DNA of 20,986 nucleotides from Moniliella sp. 'wahieum' (GCA_003971905.1 RSEE01000187.1:1-20986); one strand, 5' to 3'; positions 7,360-16,763 are shown, counted from the stretch's first letter. Notes: generated by a model not told the origin, from the letters alone. Program-made: numbers and translations.

Positions 7360-9613
7360 TTAATTCTTGCTGCGCAAAAAGTGGGAAAAGCGACTACCCT
7401 TGGGCGGCGGAGCATACGCCGGCGGAGGCGCCGCTTCCTCGCCCCCCGCGCCAGAGGGGGGAGCCGCAGCCGCACCCGCACCCGCACTCGCTTGACCCGC
7501 ACCGGTACTGGTGCCAGACGAGCTGGGCGGGACAGGAGGTGCGGTAGGGGGAACAGGTAACGAGGGGTGAGCAGCAGGGGGCAAAGGGAGAGCCGGTGCA
7601 CCCGTCCCCGTCCCTGCGACGGTTGTGGCAGTTGCTGCGGTTGCGGCCCCACCAGGCGTAGGGGGGAGCGGGGTACTACTGCTTCTAGCCCCTGCCACAG
7701 GAGGTTGCGGGAGAGGCGCGACAGCAGGTTCAGGCCGGTCCGTAGGCGGAACAAGGTGCGCGTCCGAAGGCTGGGTCAGCTGCGGTAGGTGGTCGTACAG
7801 TTGATCGTACCCTGGCACAGGGGGTGCCAGTGCATCTTCCGGCACGGAGGCAGGGTAGACCGAAGGAGCGTACCCAGCTGCACTTGGTGCGTAGCCTGTT
7901 CCGCCTGGCGCGTACCCCGAAGTAGGTGCAGACATGAGCGAAGGAGGGTACGCTGTGCCCATGCCAGCGGAGCTGCCGGTGGTCGTGCGTGAGATAGGAC
8001 CCGAGGCAGGGAACGTGCCTGGTGGAGGGGTGGGCAAGGACGCGTATGCAGCTACGTGCGCCAAGCTCGTTCGGCCCATAAGAGAAGGGTCAGGAGACGC
8101 AACGCGGTACATGCTCGGCGGGCCGGTGGACAGTGGCGTAGCACGCGACGCAGCGAGTAAAGATGCAGTGGCCGAATCGGGTGGGGAAAGCATTCCTGCC
8201 CCCGCGCCCGTGGGTACAGCCACCACCGAGGACCCTGACACACTCGGCGCACGTTGTTTGCCCTTGCTGCTGTGGTCGGCAAACGGGTCGTGGTAGTGCT
8301 GCGAATCGGTCGCGGTCGTTACGCTCCGCCCATTCTTCTCTTTCCCAGTGTAGGTACCGTACTCGAACTTGATCGTGTCCAAGATGGGCATGATCTGGGG
8401 CATGATGTTGACCCCGCCATCGACGCTGGAGGGAACGGTGGGCACAAGCTGGTTCACACGTTTCTTCTTCAACAACGAATCGACTTCGGTAAAGTTACGT
8501 GTGGCACATGCCTTGGCCAGGGCTAAGATACGTTGTCCACTCTCGCTCACGGCAAAGTTCTTGCTCCCGTGCATGTAGTGCTGCTTCGGCACCTTGTCTG
8601 GCAACTTGGCCGCAATCAAGCACAGCGACGCCAGCGCATAGTACCGCGACTGGTCCTGTACAATCAACTTGGGCGTCGAGACGAGACTGAGAGCGACACT
8701 GGCGGCTTGGGTGTACCGACCCACACGAAGAAGGTGCGAAATGGACTGGGTAAAGTTACGGTACGCCCGCTGCGTTCGGCTCCTCAAACGACCTGCCACA
8801 AGACCACACGAACGAATGAATGGTCAGCACTTGAGGTTCAACCACACTAGTGTCCCAGGTCCCTTTCTCCCCCTTTCTCCCCCCTTCTCTCCTCCTTCTC
8901 CTTCCTCCTTCCCCCCCTGTGTTAAGACCAGCGAGGAAAAAATACGCACTCAAATGGATCGGCCGGCTTGTCTTCCACGCGCTTTGCGCCGACCGCGCCG
9001 CACGCCAGTACCAGTCGGCCGCATCCGCCGCATTGCCCGCCAAGGAATGGTGCTGTGCCAAAAACATCTCGTCGGCCGTTGTCTTGTCGCGTTCGCCGAG
9101 GTGGTTACCGCAGCTCGTCGACGATCGCTGCTGTGGCCTCGAGCTGGGCTGCAGGGAGCGGTACGCAGTACGCGCGTCGTTCACGTCAGTACGGTGCACA
9201 GGAACAAACCAGCCAAAAGAAACAGAGGGTAAGAGGGGTAAGAGGGTTAGGGGGGGGGGAGGACGGACACAGCGAGTTGGCAAACAAGTAGGACCGACGG
9301 CGTTGGTGGCGAATTCGATGGCGAGACGGAGATGCTGGCGGCGCTGGTCACGGTCGATGAGGAGGACAGAGGTGGAGGGCAAGCCGTCAGCCTGCGACGC
9401 AGGCAAGGTGGCGTCGTCCGAAAAGGCAAGTTCGGCATGGAGACGGACGAGCTGCATGAACGTGTCGCCTGCTGCGCGCTCGTCGTTCTCGAACGAGCAC
9501 GCATTGGCCGCCCGCTCGTACAGCAGAAGCGTCGACTCGCTCCACTGGTCAGGCGCAGCATGCGCACGCGCAAGCAGCGACGCGGCGGAGCCAGCAAACG
9601 TCGAGCGCGCCAT
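7360..9613 (-). CDS. Helical-repeat protein with PPAY tail, tentatively SNAP-like
   Basis: Start ATG 9613 sits in a CACCA context. The first exon (LLLYERAANACSFENDERAA, then DTFMQLVRLHAEL) resembles the TPR-like helices of soluble NSF-attachment proteins, which recycle SNARE complexes; this match is weak. A likely intron runs from near 9285 (GTTTGC on the reverse strand) to a CTGCAG near 9150. The middle exon has WYWRAARSAQ. A second intron, about 8793-8949, has donor GTGCGT and acceptor GGCAG. The last exon has RVGRYTQAASVALSLV and further helices, then a long Pro/Ala/Gly tail with GYAP repeats, DPFAD and PPAY, and ends SHFLRSKN. PPxY motifs bind WW domains such as those of Rsp5-type ubiquitin ligases. 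Frame changes near 9120 and 8985 suggest indels or an unrecognised small intron. The tail is not typical of SNAPs, so function remains open. Confidence 0.6.
8793..8949 (-). other. Purine-rich intron of the SNAP-like gene
   Basis: On the reverse strand the donor is GTGCGT and the acceptor CAG. Between them is a long G/A tract (8859-8921, seen as C/T on the forward strand) with several G runs, where most fungal introns here are pyrimidine-rich. An alternative acceptor a few bases downstream (TTTGAG) would also restore the frame. Confidence 0.55.
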
Positions 9614-9630
9614 TGGTGGTCGCTGCCCCG

Positions 9631-9690
9631 CCCTTGGCCTTCGCCTTGGCCTTGGCCTTGGCCTTGGCCTTGGCCTTCGCCTTGGCCTTC
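9631..9690. repeat. Hexamer repeat TTGGCC/TTCGCC upstream of the SNAP-like gene
   Basis: About ten hexamers run head to tail just upstream of ATG 9613 on the reverse strand. In one reverse frame they read as alternating Ala-Lys. This could be a low-complexity N-terminal extension or merely leader sequence; the frame does not join the ATG 9613 frame without an indel. Confidence 0.8.
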
Positions 9691-10348
9691 GCCCCGCCGC
9701 CCCCGCCCGACGCCCAGCTCCGACGGGGCAACCCTACCCACCCACCTCCGCCCCCGCGCGGCTGCCCCTGAACTAGCCGCGGGTAGGGTTGCACGTTGCA
9801 CCCGCGTGTGCTGGGCCTGGCACGACGCCTGTGTGTCGGCCTGCCGATTGGGGCGTTTGGGCGCTTGCTCTGCCCCTCTCCACTTGGTGCCGAGGCAGCT
9901 GGCCAGTATCTTGCCAACCACAGGGGAACCGGACGGAACGCTCCCACCTACACCGTGATCTCCCAACAACACTGAGTACTATAGTAGCCCACCCGACGAG
10001 GCGTACGGTGGGGGTACACCAGCCCGTGTCGTGTAGCACAGGGTCCACGGTGGAGCCAACTGGTCCTAAAGCGAAAACTGTCAAAGGTGCAGTGCAGATG
10101 GCATGGCAAGACAGGATCTGCTGCGACGTTCAAGTTGGAGCAGTGGACAGGTGACCTACTTACAGGTGACTTGTTTCTCAGGGCATCTTGGGTCGCCAAT
10201 ACCCCCATGAAACTATACCCCATGAAGCTTGTCAGAAGCTTAAGGTTCTGATCTGCCACGTGGAGAGGCCCTCGGACGAGGGGGGGAACAGTCTGATTTC
10301 CCAGCTTGTAGATTGAAGCTACCCAAGCCCTGGGTCAATATCAATCTC
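9691..10348. other. Upstream region of the SNAP-like gene, no supported gene
   Basis: No coding signal is convincing. The stretch has a 9-bp direct repeat ACAGGTGAC (near 10145 and 10161), paired CCCCATGAA motifs near 10203-10226 and AAGCTT twins near 10226-10241. It probably holds the promoter of the reverse-strand SNAP-like gene and perhaps of the small forward ORF. Confidence 0.5.
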
Positions 10349-10619
10349 ATGGCATTTTACATCCCACTTTGGGTCCCAATCTTCTCCTACGCGCTGTTGG
10401 GAGTGGTGTACTTGGTAGTACTTCGTTCGTGTCCCTCGCCACTGCCATCTCTCTTCTTATTCTTGCATTTTGTCCCACACCTCCACCCCCTCTCCCCTGA
10501 TCCTGTTCCTCAACGCGTAACCAAGCGAAATGCTGCCCCATACTCAGGTCTATTTTGGCAAGACAGAAAAGCAGTCCTCACAACCGGGCCACAACATGCG
10601 AGTTCGGGCAAAAAGGTAG
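10349..10619 (+). CDS. Possible spliced single-helix microprotein
   Basis: I do not recognise it. ATG 10349 opens MAFYIPLWVPIFSYALLGVV, a clear hydrophobic helix. Several GT donors follow (10406, 10415, 10418), all in phase 0. An intron of about 130-142 bp with a C/T-rich interior, a GCGTAAC branch-like sequence and acceptor ACTCAG (10546-10547) joins to VYFGKTEKQSSQPGHNMR and a TAG at 10617-10619. The product would be about 42-46 residues, with a basic tail after the helix, the layout of small mitochondrial or ER subunits. There is no homology evidence. The overlapping unspliced frame also reads through to 10624, so this remains a candidate. The stop is only 50 bases from the stop of the convergent peroxidase gene. 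Confidence 0.35.
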
Positions 10620-10669
10620 ATTAACCTCAAAGCAGCATATGATTTGCCGAGCAATCGGGATTTCAGATC

Positions 10670-11670
10670 TCAGAGCTTAGGGCCAGGGTAGCTCTTGGGC
10701 GGCGCGCTCTGATACTTCTTGGCCTTGATCAAGTTGTCAAAGGTGGCAATGCCGTCCGGTCCACGGTAGACACCCAGTTCAAGCCTGCTAAACACATCGG
10801 CAAAGTCCTTAAAGAACAAATCCTTGTCCTCGGCGTACTTCTCCACCCATACGCGGAACGAAGGATCCTTAGCCAAACTCATGTCGGTCGGCAGCATCAT
10901 CAGCTCCTCATCGCCATCGTCGGCACCGGGCGCCTTGGCAGCCCACTGGAACGGCGCATCTTTACGCTTGCCTTGCCAGTCCTTAGGGTGCCACTTGAGC
11001 TTGAGCAGCAACTTGTAAAACTGGTTCGAGAAGCGGGTCGGGTTGACCACCCACGGACCATCAAACCCAGACCGGTTGGCGTGGCAGCGGCCCAACGCAT
11101 GCGCTCCAGACAAGGCCACGATTTCCTGGTCGTTGAATCCCATGCGGTAAAAGATGGCGCGCAAGTGGTCTTGGCCTTGCGATGCATCGGGCAACCGACC
11201 CTGCGGGGGCAACAGGCTGTCGTCCGAGAAATCCGACCGACCGGGTTTCCAAGGAATGTGCGGGCCACCCAGTGCCTCAATGGCCGTTGCGCCAGCCAAA
11301 GTCCACAGATCAGCATACGTGATCCACGAGTGCTTCTGCTTCAGCGGCTCGAGGAACAGACGCGCATTCTCCAGCCCATTGTTGGCTGGGTCCGCACCTT
11401 CGGCCGTGTAGCGCATACCGGCACCGTTGGAGCCACCCGTGTCGGTCTCCTTGTCGTACGTGCCGGCAGCGTGCCAGGCGAGACGGACCAGGACAGGGCC
11501 AATGGAGCCGTCGTCGTAGCCAGGCTTCTTGAGGATGGCCTTGACGTCCTCGCGGACGGCTGCGTGGGAGGAGGGGGGGGAGGGGAGTGTCAGGGCAGGG
11601 CAGAGAGCAGAGAACAAAGAACAAAGAGCAGGGAGTAGGACGTACCATCAAAGTCGCCAGGCGTGCTCAT
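10670..11670 (-). CDS. Cytochrome c peroxidase-type class I haem peroxidase, cytosolic form
   Basis: Reduces hydrogen peroxide with electrons from cytochrome c or a similar donor. Exon 1 (11670-11646) codes MSTPGDFD plus one base. An 86-bp intron (11645-11560, GTACG to GCAG) joins to [12 protein letters not shown], giving 304 residues. Visible family residues are distal Arg34, Trp37 and His38 ([12 protein letters not shown]), proximal His162 ([11 protein letters not shown]), the Trp178 that matches the radical tryptophan of cytochrome c peroxidase (GPWVVNP), and Asp234 (LPTDMSL). No mitochondrial presequence is present, which fits the cytosolic fungal peroxidases rather than mitochondrial Ccp1. 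A short acidic loop (GADDGDEE) precedes the LPTD motif. The reading frame is intact. A C/T-rich tract lies directly before the start codon. Confidence 0.93.
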
Positions 11671-12160
11671 GAGGGAGAGAGAGGCGGATGAGAGGGGGGC
11701 AGAGAGGGTGGGTGGTGGTGGGAAGGCAGAAGACGGGGCAGACACGCCATCTAATACGCCGCCCCGCACCCTCCCCGCCGCCGGGGCTGCCGGGGGGCTG
11801 GGGGAGCGGTGAGTGTGCAGAGGGTGATGGTGTGCATCGCCCGGTGCGCTGCTTTCAGCTTTCACGAAAAAAGAGCCAGCCGGCTCGGCCTCGCCTCGCA
11901 CAGCAGGGCACGGCAGGGCACTGCTCCCGCTCCCCGCGCTTGGGCTGTCCTGCATCCTGAGCTGCGTGTGCGCTGTGCTGCGTCGCCCGCTTTTTTCAGA
12001 AGCGCCGCCGCACCACTGCCCCCCTGCGCTATTTGTAATGCATCACTCAGCACACTGCCCGCCGGCTTGGCACCTGCCCACCCCGCGCGAGCCGGTCCCA
12101 CCCGCACCAGCCGCCTCAGCCGGCTACGTCCGGCCCAGCCACCCGGACCGCATTCAACCC

Positions 12161-12196
12161 TGCATCATGCATCTGCATCATGCATCATGGCATCAT
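12161..12196. repeat. CATGCAT / GCATCATG cluster
   Basis: TGCATCATGCA motifs recur with RY-type palindromes (ATGCAT). Similar clusters appear at 883-918 and 14431-14453. Confidence 0.75.
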
Positions 12197-12703
12197 CCCT
12201 CCTGCCTAGCGCTTGTCTTTTTCCAATTGGGTCGTGCTAATGCATTGGGATTGGTTAATGGCGCAGGTAAGCGCGCAAGCTATCCTTCGCGCAAACGTTA
12301 AACGTTAAATGCCATCCCGAGGCGGACGGGCTTAGAACGCCTCACCGGTCTACCCGCCCCCCCCCTCCCGTTCAGACCGTCCTCCCTCGCCCGCTTTGTA
12401 TCCCTCGGCTCTTCTCGTCCGGGGAGGACACCAACGCTGGATGATGCACTGCGACGGGTGACGTGGCCACTCCTGTGGCTACTGGCGGTCCGGATGGGCC
12501 GGCATGCCGTGCTGGGAGACCTATAGCTGACAGCGTCCGAATGCCTATCTCAATGTTATATTAGAATCCCGAACGGGGTGTGCACCACTGTTTTACATCA
12601 GCATTGCGTAAGCCACCGGTGGCGCAGCCACCGGGGGCGCCGCCAGCCACGCCAACCAGCACGTATCGGTGATATGTTTTCCAGCGTGGATGGGTTCCAG
12701 CTT

Positions 12704-12786
12704 GGAACGGTGGCTACGGTGGCGATGATGGGCCAGGGGAACGGTGGCTAAGGTGGCGACGGGGGAACGGTGGCTAAGGTGGCGAC
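12704..12786. repeat. Three-copy minisatellite GGAACGGTGGCTAAGGTGGCGA
   Basis: Three copies of a unit of about 22 bases with spacers of different length (starts near 12704, 12738 and 12764). Copies two and three are almost identical; copy one differs by one base in the core and has a longer spacer. Confidence 0.85.
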
Positions 12787-12793
12787 ACAGCAG

Positions 12794-12812
12794 ACCGGGC
12801 CGTAGGCCCGGT
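12794..12812. other. Perfect 8-bp GC-rich hairpin
   Basis: ACCGGGCC and GGCCCGGT are exact reverse complements around GTA. It follows directly on the minisatellite at 12704-12786. Confidence 0.75.
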
Positions 12813-14086
12813 GGTCTTCTCGTAGTACTAACGACCCAAAGACCCACAGTTGTCCACAAGGACTGGTGGGGCAGGCGCACTGGAGTGATGCTACTATGGG
12901 CAACACCAAATAGCAGCAGGTTGTGCTTCTACTCAACACACACACCATTGACGTCGGTGCCTGTTTTGGCCTCTTTTGTCCATCACCATCACCTTTCCAC
13001 CCCACACCACCTATTAGGACATGTACCAACCAACCCAAGTCTCTCCAGCTTCGCTGTCGCCCGCGCGCCTGAAGGCCGGTCCAAGTGCACCTGCGACGAC
13101 GGGAATGGCACACAGCGCCGACAGTGGAGACCAAGTTGAACATGCTTCTCAGGAAGGTACAGGAACACGGCTGTAGGCCTTAGTACTAGACGATCACACA
13201 GATCATAAACTAGTAGTAGTAGTTAGTGCGTGACGCTCCAGCGCCCCTGTCCCCTGTTGGGTGTGAGGAAGAAAGGGAGCGTGGTGCATACATGGTTCGA
13301 TTGTCCGGACCACACCATAAACGCCAAATGAAACTACTGTTCACTTACGATGAGGCGGACCGTCCTCCCCGCTTTGCCCAAAAGGGTCGCGTGGGACGCC
13401 GACAAAAGAATTTTTACGGCCCATGCTTGACGGGTTAAGCCGTATGGTGGTGGATTGTACCCACAGTCACTAGTCAGGAGAAAGTCGACACAAAGTGTGG
13501 TCACGAAATGATCATACTCTACTAGTCTTTAGCAAAGCACGCAGGTAGAGTTGGGCTGCGCCAGTCTACTCGGCATGTTCAATGCGCTGGAAAGAATGGA
13601 GGGTGCAGCCCCATGTTTACTTCACTGCATCAACCAGAGAGTGCAGTAGAACTAGTAGTCTTTCGCTCGTATCTTAATGGCTCTGAGATCGGACGCGGGA
13701 TAGACCCGATGTGAAGGGTGAAGATCTGTGTGGGTGTATCTCGTCACGATAGCAAATCGAGCGAAAGGTTGGCCTGATGGGAGGTTACTGCACCTTCAAC
13801 ACCTTCAATTATGGTGAGGAGAACAACGCACAGGTGTGATCGATGCGAGTTTTCTTCTCGGACAAGAGGGCCATTGAGGGTCATGTATCGAATTTATCCT
13901 TGATCCTCCCCGGCGTTGATCCATTCAAATGCCTTTTTTCAGATGTGAGGACAAACACGGTCTACATTGGAGTTGGGCTGCAGGCGGGGAACGCGAGTAG
14001 CGTACCAGGGCAAAGCGGAGGCGGCGGATATCCAGATACTTTGAGGGAACTGACATGCATGACAGGATGACATGATGACAGGTGAC

Positions 14087-14108
14087 GACATGGCGTCAGC
14101 GCCATGTC
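14087..14108. other. Perfect 9-bp hairpin
   Basis: GACATGGCG and CGCCATGTC are exact reverse complements around the tetraloop TCAG. The preceding 40 bases carry several GACATG/GACAGG motifs. Confidence 0.7.
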
Positions 14109-14470
14109 CCTCTCGTCCAGGGGAAGGAGAAATGAGCAGCAGCGGAATAGCGTGGCTGTGGGAGGGAAGAAGAAGACAGATTTTACCCGTTAAGCTTCTA
14201 TTACAAACAATTGGTTTCATCAGTTTGTTTCTTCACAGTTTGTGGTTCGTCTGGGTAGTGGGTGGCGTCCGGACGGAGTGGTTGGCTCTTGTGCGGGGGT
14301 GGGACGAGGGATGGGACGTGCGACCTTGTGGGGATGGGGGTGTGGACGGGGTGGCGAAAAGAAAGGACACGTCGCCACAGTGAGTAGCTAGCGAGCGCAG
14401 GCGAGTGCCGTTTCGTATGAAATGCCCATCGCATGCATGATGCATGATGTCATGGGGGATGGAGTGGGAA

Positions 14471-14486
14471 ATCAGATGCATCTGAT
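14471..14486. promoter_or_regulatory. 16-bp perfect palindrome upstream of the AIF2-like gene
   Basis: ATCAGATGCATCTGAT is its own reverse complement, centred on ATGCAT. It is about 400 bases upstream of ATG 14876, beside a 10-bp palindrome (CTCAGCTGAG, 14525-14534) and a 9-bp inverted repeat (14497-14505 with 14539-14547). Dimeric transcription factors often bind such sites; binding here is inference. Confidence 0.5.
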
Positions 14487-14804
14487 GGAGGCTTGGCGGG
14501 TGGGCTTGGCCGAAGCGTGATCAACTCAGCTGAGCAGCGCCCACCCGTGACGCAGTCAGTACATAGTCATCGATCATCCTGACGGCTGTCACCGATGTGG
14601 TCGCATCTGATAACCAGTAAGAGATGCACGCAGCCCAGCTGATAATTAATTTGCCCACCCATTCTTCGCGTCGGGAATCATTTCTCGCTGCTGATCCGCC
14701 GGGTGTGGTCCTCTGGCTGCGCAGATGCCATCGGCTTTGGCGTTACTCCGGTAGTCTTCCGCCTACGGCCTGCGTCCTGTTGGTCTTCCTTCCTGCCACC
14801 ACCT

Positions 14805-14872
14805 TTCTCTCCTCCCCTCCCCATCCCCATCTCCATCTCCATCCATCCCCATCCCATCCATCTCCATCCCCC
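14805..14872 (+). promoter_or_regulatory. Pyrimidine-rich leader with CCATCC/CCATCT repeats
   Basis: An almost purine-poor tract of CCATCT and CCATCC units ends four bases before ATG 14876. C/T-rich tracts in front of start codons are a common feature of fungal core promoters and leaders, and here one also precedes the peroxidase gene. Confidence 0.55.
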
Positions 14873-14875
14873 ACC

Positions 14876-16606
14876 ATGGCTGCTGCTGGACGCGTGTCTG
14901 CTCGGAGCTCGACGCTGTCCTCTCCCCTCCCGCGGGGGTACGGACGATTGCCGTGCTGGCGCCTCGTACGCCGGCCACCGGGCCGTGCAGGTGCTTGCGC
15001 CCTCGCTCCCACCGCACTGGCGCCTCGTTGTGCTGGAGCGCAACACCCATGCCCCACACCTCTACGCCCTGCCGCGCATGACCGTCGTCACTGGCCACGA
15101 GCGCAAAGTCTTCATCCCGTACGACCGGCTGTTTGCCTCTGCCTCCACCTTGATCCCGCCGTCGCAGGGCGGCCACGCTTGGTCCAAGCTTGCATCAGCT
15201 CGGTCGATGTGGCCCAGAACCGGGTCGGGTTCCGTCCGCTCGATGCCACCGGTGCCACGGGCCAGGAACGATGGTTGCAAGGGACTACATTGTGTATGCG
15301 CTGGGCTCGGACTTGCCCAGCCCGATCAACTCTGGTCTCCCGTCTCGGTCTCCGTCTCGGTCTCCGTCTCGGTCCCCGTCTCGGTCTGACTCGGACGGAG
15401 CGGCGTACAATGGCAGCAAACGCAGTGGCATTGCGTTTTTGAGCAAGCGCAACGCGCCATCCAGGACGCTGGTTCGGTCTTGGTCATTGGCGGGGCGCAT
15501 TGGGCGTCCAACTGGCCGGGGACATCGCCGAGCGCTTCCCGAACAAACAGGTCACCCTGACCCAGCCGTACCTACTGCCTCGCTTCCATTCGTGGATGCA
15601 CACCCAGGCCAGCCAAACGCTCGAAGCGTTGGGCGTCAAGCTCGTCCTTGGATCTAGGGTCGACTCCGCTCGCTCACGCCTACCTCCAAGTCCATTCGGT
15701 TGGAGAACGGACAAGAACTGCAGGCTGATCTGATTGTACGTCCACCTCCGCTTGCCTTGCCTTGCCTGCCTTGCCTCCCCTCCTCTTCGCTTTGCGGTGG
15801 GTCGGTGCGTGTGCGTGTGCACGGTAGAGCGTGTTCTGTCGTCCTGACATACCTTTTTCTTTGTAGCTCTCCTGTCTTGGGCAAAAGCCAACACGCACTT
15901 CCTCCCGGCCGACACGATCAGTTCTTCGGGCATGGCAGTGGTGCAGCCCACGATGCAGCTGCAAGGCTACCCACATGTATTTGTCATTGGCGATGTAGCC
16001 GATGCGTTTGGCGCGATCAACGCCGGCCACACGGCCTGGGACCAAGCAACCGTCGCAGGAGAGAACCTCCTCAGCTTGATCGCCAACCAAACTGACGACC
16101 AGAAACCGTCGGGCTCGGCTAGCACACCTCTCCCTCTTGATCGTGCTACCAGGACAACCAAGCTGTGGACTGCCACGCCCACTCCCACTCCCACTGCCAC
16201 GACTGCTACCACCACGACTGCTACCACCACGACTACAGCCCCCTCCTCGGCCACCGCTGCACCCCCGCCTACAACAGAGTCAAAAGATACATGCACATGT
16301 AGCGGATGCGACTGCGTGCTAGCGCCCGAAGAACAAGGCAGTAGTCCTATCTCCCGTTCGCCGCCAGCACTGCACCCACCTTGCCCGACCGCGAACGCGA
16401 ACGCGAAGGTGCGAAGGTGGACGTGCGCGGGAACTCAAGCAGTACCAGCCCACGCCGCGGCCATCAAGGTATCTCTTGGTCTGAGCCGGTCCATTCGCCA
16501 AACCCAGGCGGGACAGTTGATCGCAGGCGAGGGCGGCGCCGAGGACCTCAATGCCTTGAGCATGTGGACCCGCAGGGGAATCCCCACGGACAACTTGGAT
16601 CTCTGA
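14876..16606 (+). pseudogene. AIF2/AMID-like FAD oxidoreductase, frame broken about ten times
   Basis: Family: FAD-dependent NAD(P)H oxidoreductase of the apoptosis-inducing-factor 2 type. Visible signatures are TIAVL then GASYAGHRA (first Rossmann, about 14944-14985), LPPHWRLVVLERNTH, FIPYDRLF, DYIVYALGSDLPSP, SVLVIGG then ALGVQLAGDIAERF (second Rossmann), GYPHVFVIGDVADAFGAINA (FAD motif) and EDLNALSMWTRRGIPTD (C-terminal motif). An intron 15736-15866 (GTACGT, CTGAC branch, TTTGTAG) is clear. Between these blocks the frame moves by one missing base near 14878-14943, 14958, 15181, 15281, 15436, 15491, 15670, 15890, 16375, 16430 and 16461, almost always in a G, C, A or T run. No in-frame stop lies within a block. 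Two low-complexity inserts (Ser-Arg-Pro repeats; Thr-rich with a CTCSGCDC cluster) make it longer than usual, about 535 residues. It is either a pseudogene or a good gene with sequence errors. Confidence 0.82.
15736..15866 (+). other. Intron of the AIF2-like gene
   Basis: Donor GTACGT, branch-like CTGAC at about 15843-15847, polypyrimidine tract and acceptor TTTGTAG. It lies between the LQADLI block and the LSCLGQKP block, both conserved, in phase 0. A well-formed intron argues against a very old pseudogene. Confidence 0.85.
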
Positions 16607-16696
16607 TGGGATGCAGCGTACGCTTACCCCCCCTGTTCCTCGGGGTAGGTATGGGCAAGGAGACGAGCACGGGCACGGGGACGCACGCGGGTCAAG

Positions 16697-16763
16697 GTAC
16701 AGGGTACGGGGTACGCGGTACGCGGTACGAGGTACACGTTACGAGGTACGGAGGGGTACGGCT
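16697..16763. repeat. Degenerate GGTACG array
   Basis: About eight GTAC-containing units at 8-9 base spacing (GGGTACG, GCGGTACGC, GAGGTACAC) begin about 90 bases after the AIF2-like stop codon, probably in the 3' UTR. Confidence 0.75.

Larger units (their letters stand above)
11671..14875. other. Divergent intergenic region, palindrome- and repeat-rich
   Basis: It separates the reverse-strand peroxidase from the forward AIF2-like gene and likely holds both promoters. No open frame shows recognisable domains; the longer ones (near 11809-12301, 12744-13143, 13843-14070) overlap others on the opposite strand. Notable contents are CATGCAT clusters (12161-12196 and 14431-14453), a 26-bp repeat (12704-12786), hairpins (12794-12812 and 14087-14108), a 16-bp palindrome (14471-14486) and a CCATCC/CCATCT tract before ATG 14876. 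A small frame from about 13291 to 13438 (MVRLSGPHHKRQMK, 48 residues) is seen but unsupported. Confidence 0.55.

Noticed and set aside
9230..9262. Telomere-like GGGTTAGGGG sequence
   Set aside because: Single irregular occurrence inside an intron of the SNAP-like gene; no array, so not telomeric. The CCTAACCTAACC near 18148 is likewise too short.
14624..14875. Upstream start for the AIF2-like gene at ATG 14624
   Set aside because: The frame is open but its translation has no family similarity and crosses a CCATCC repeat; ATG 14876 in CACCATGG is the better start.
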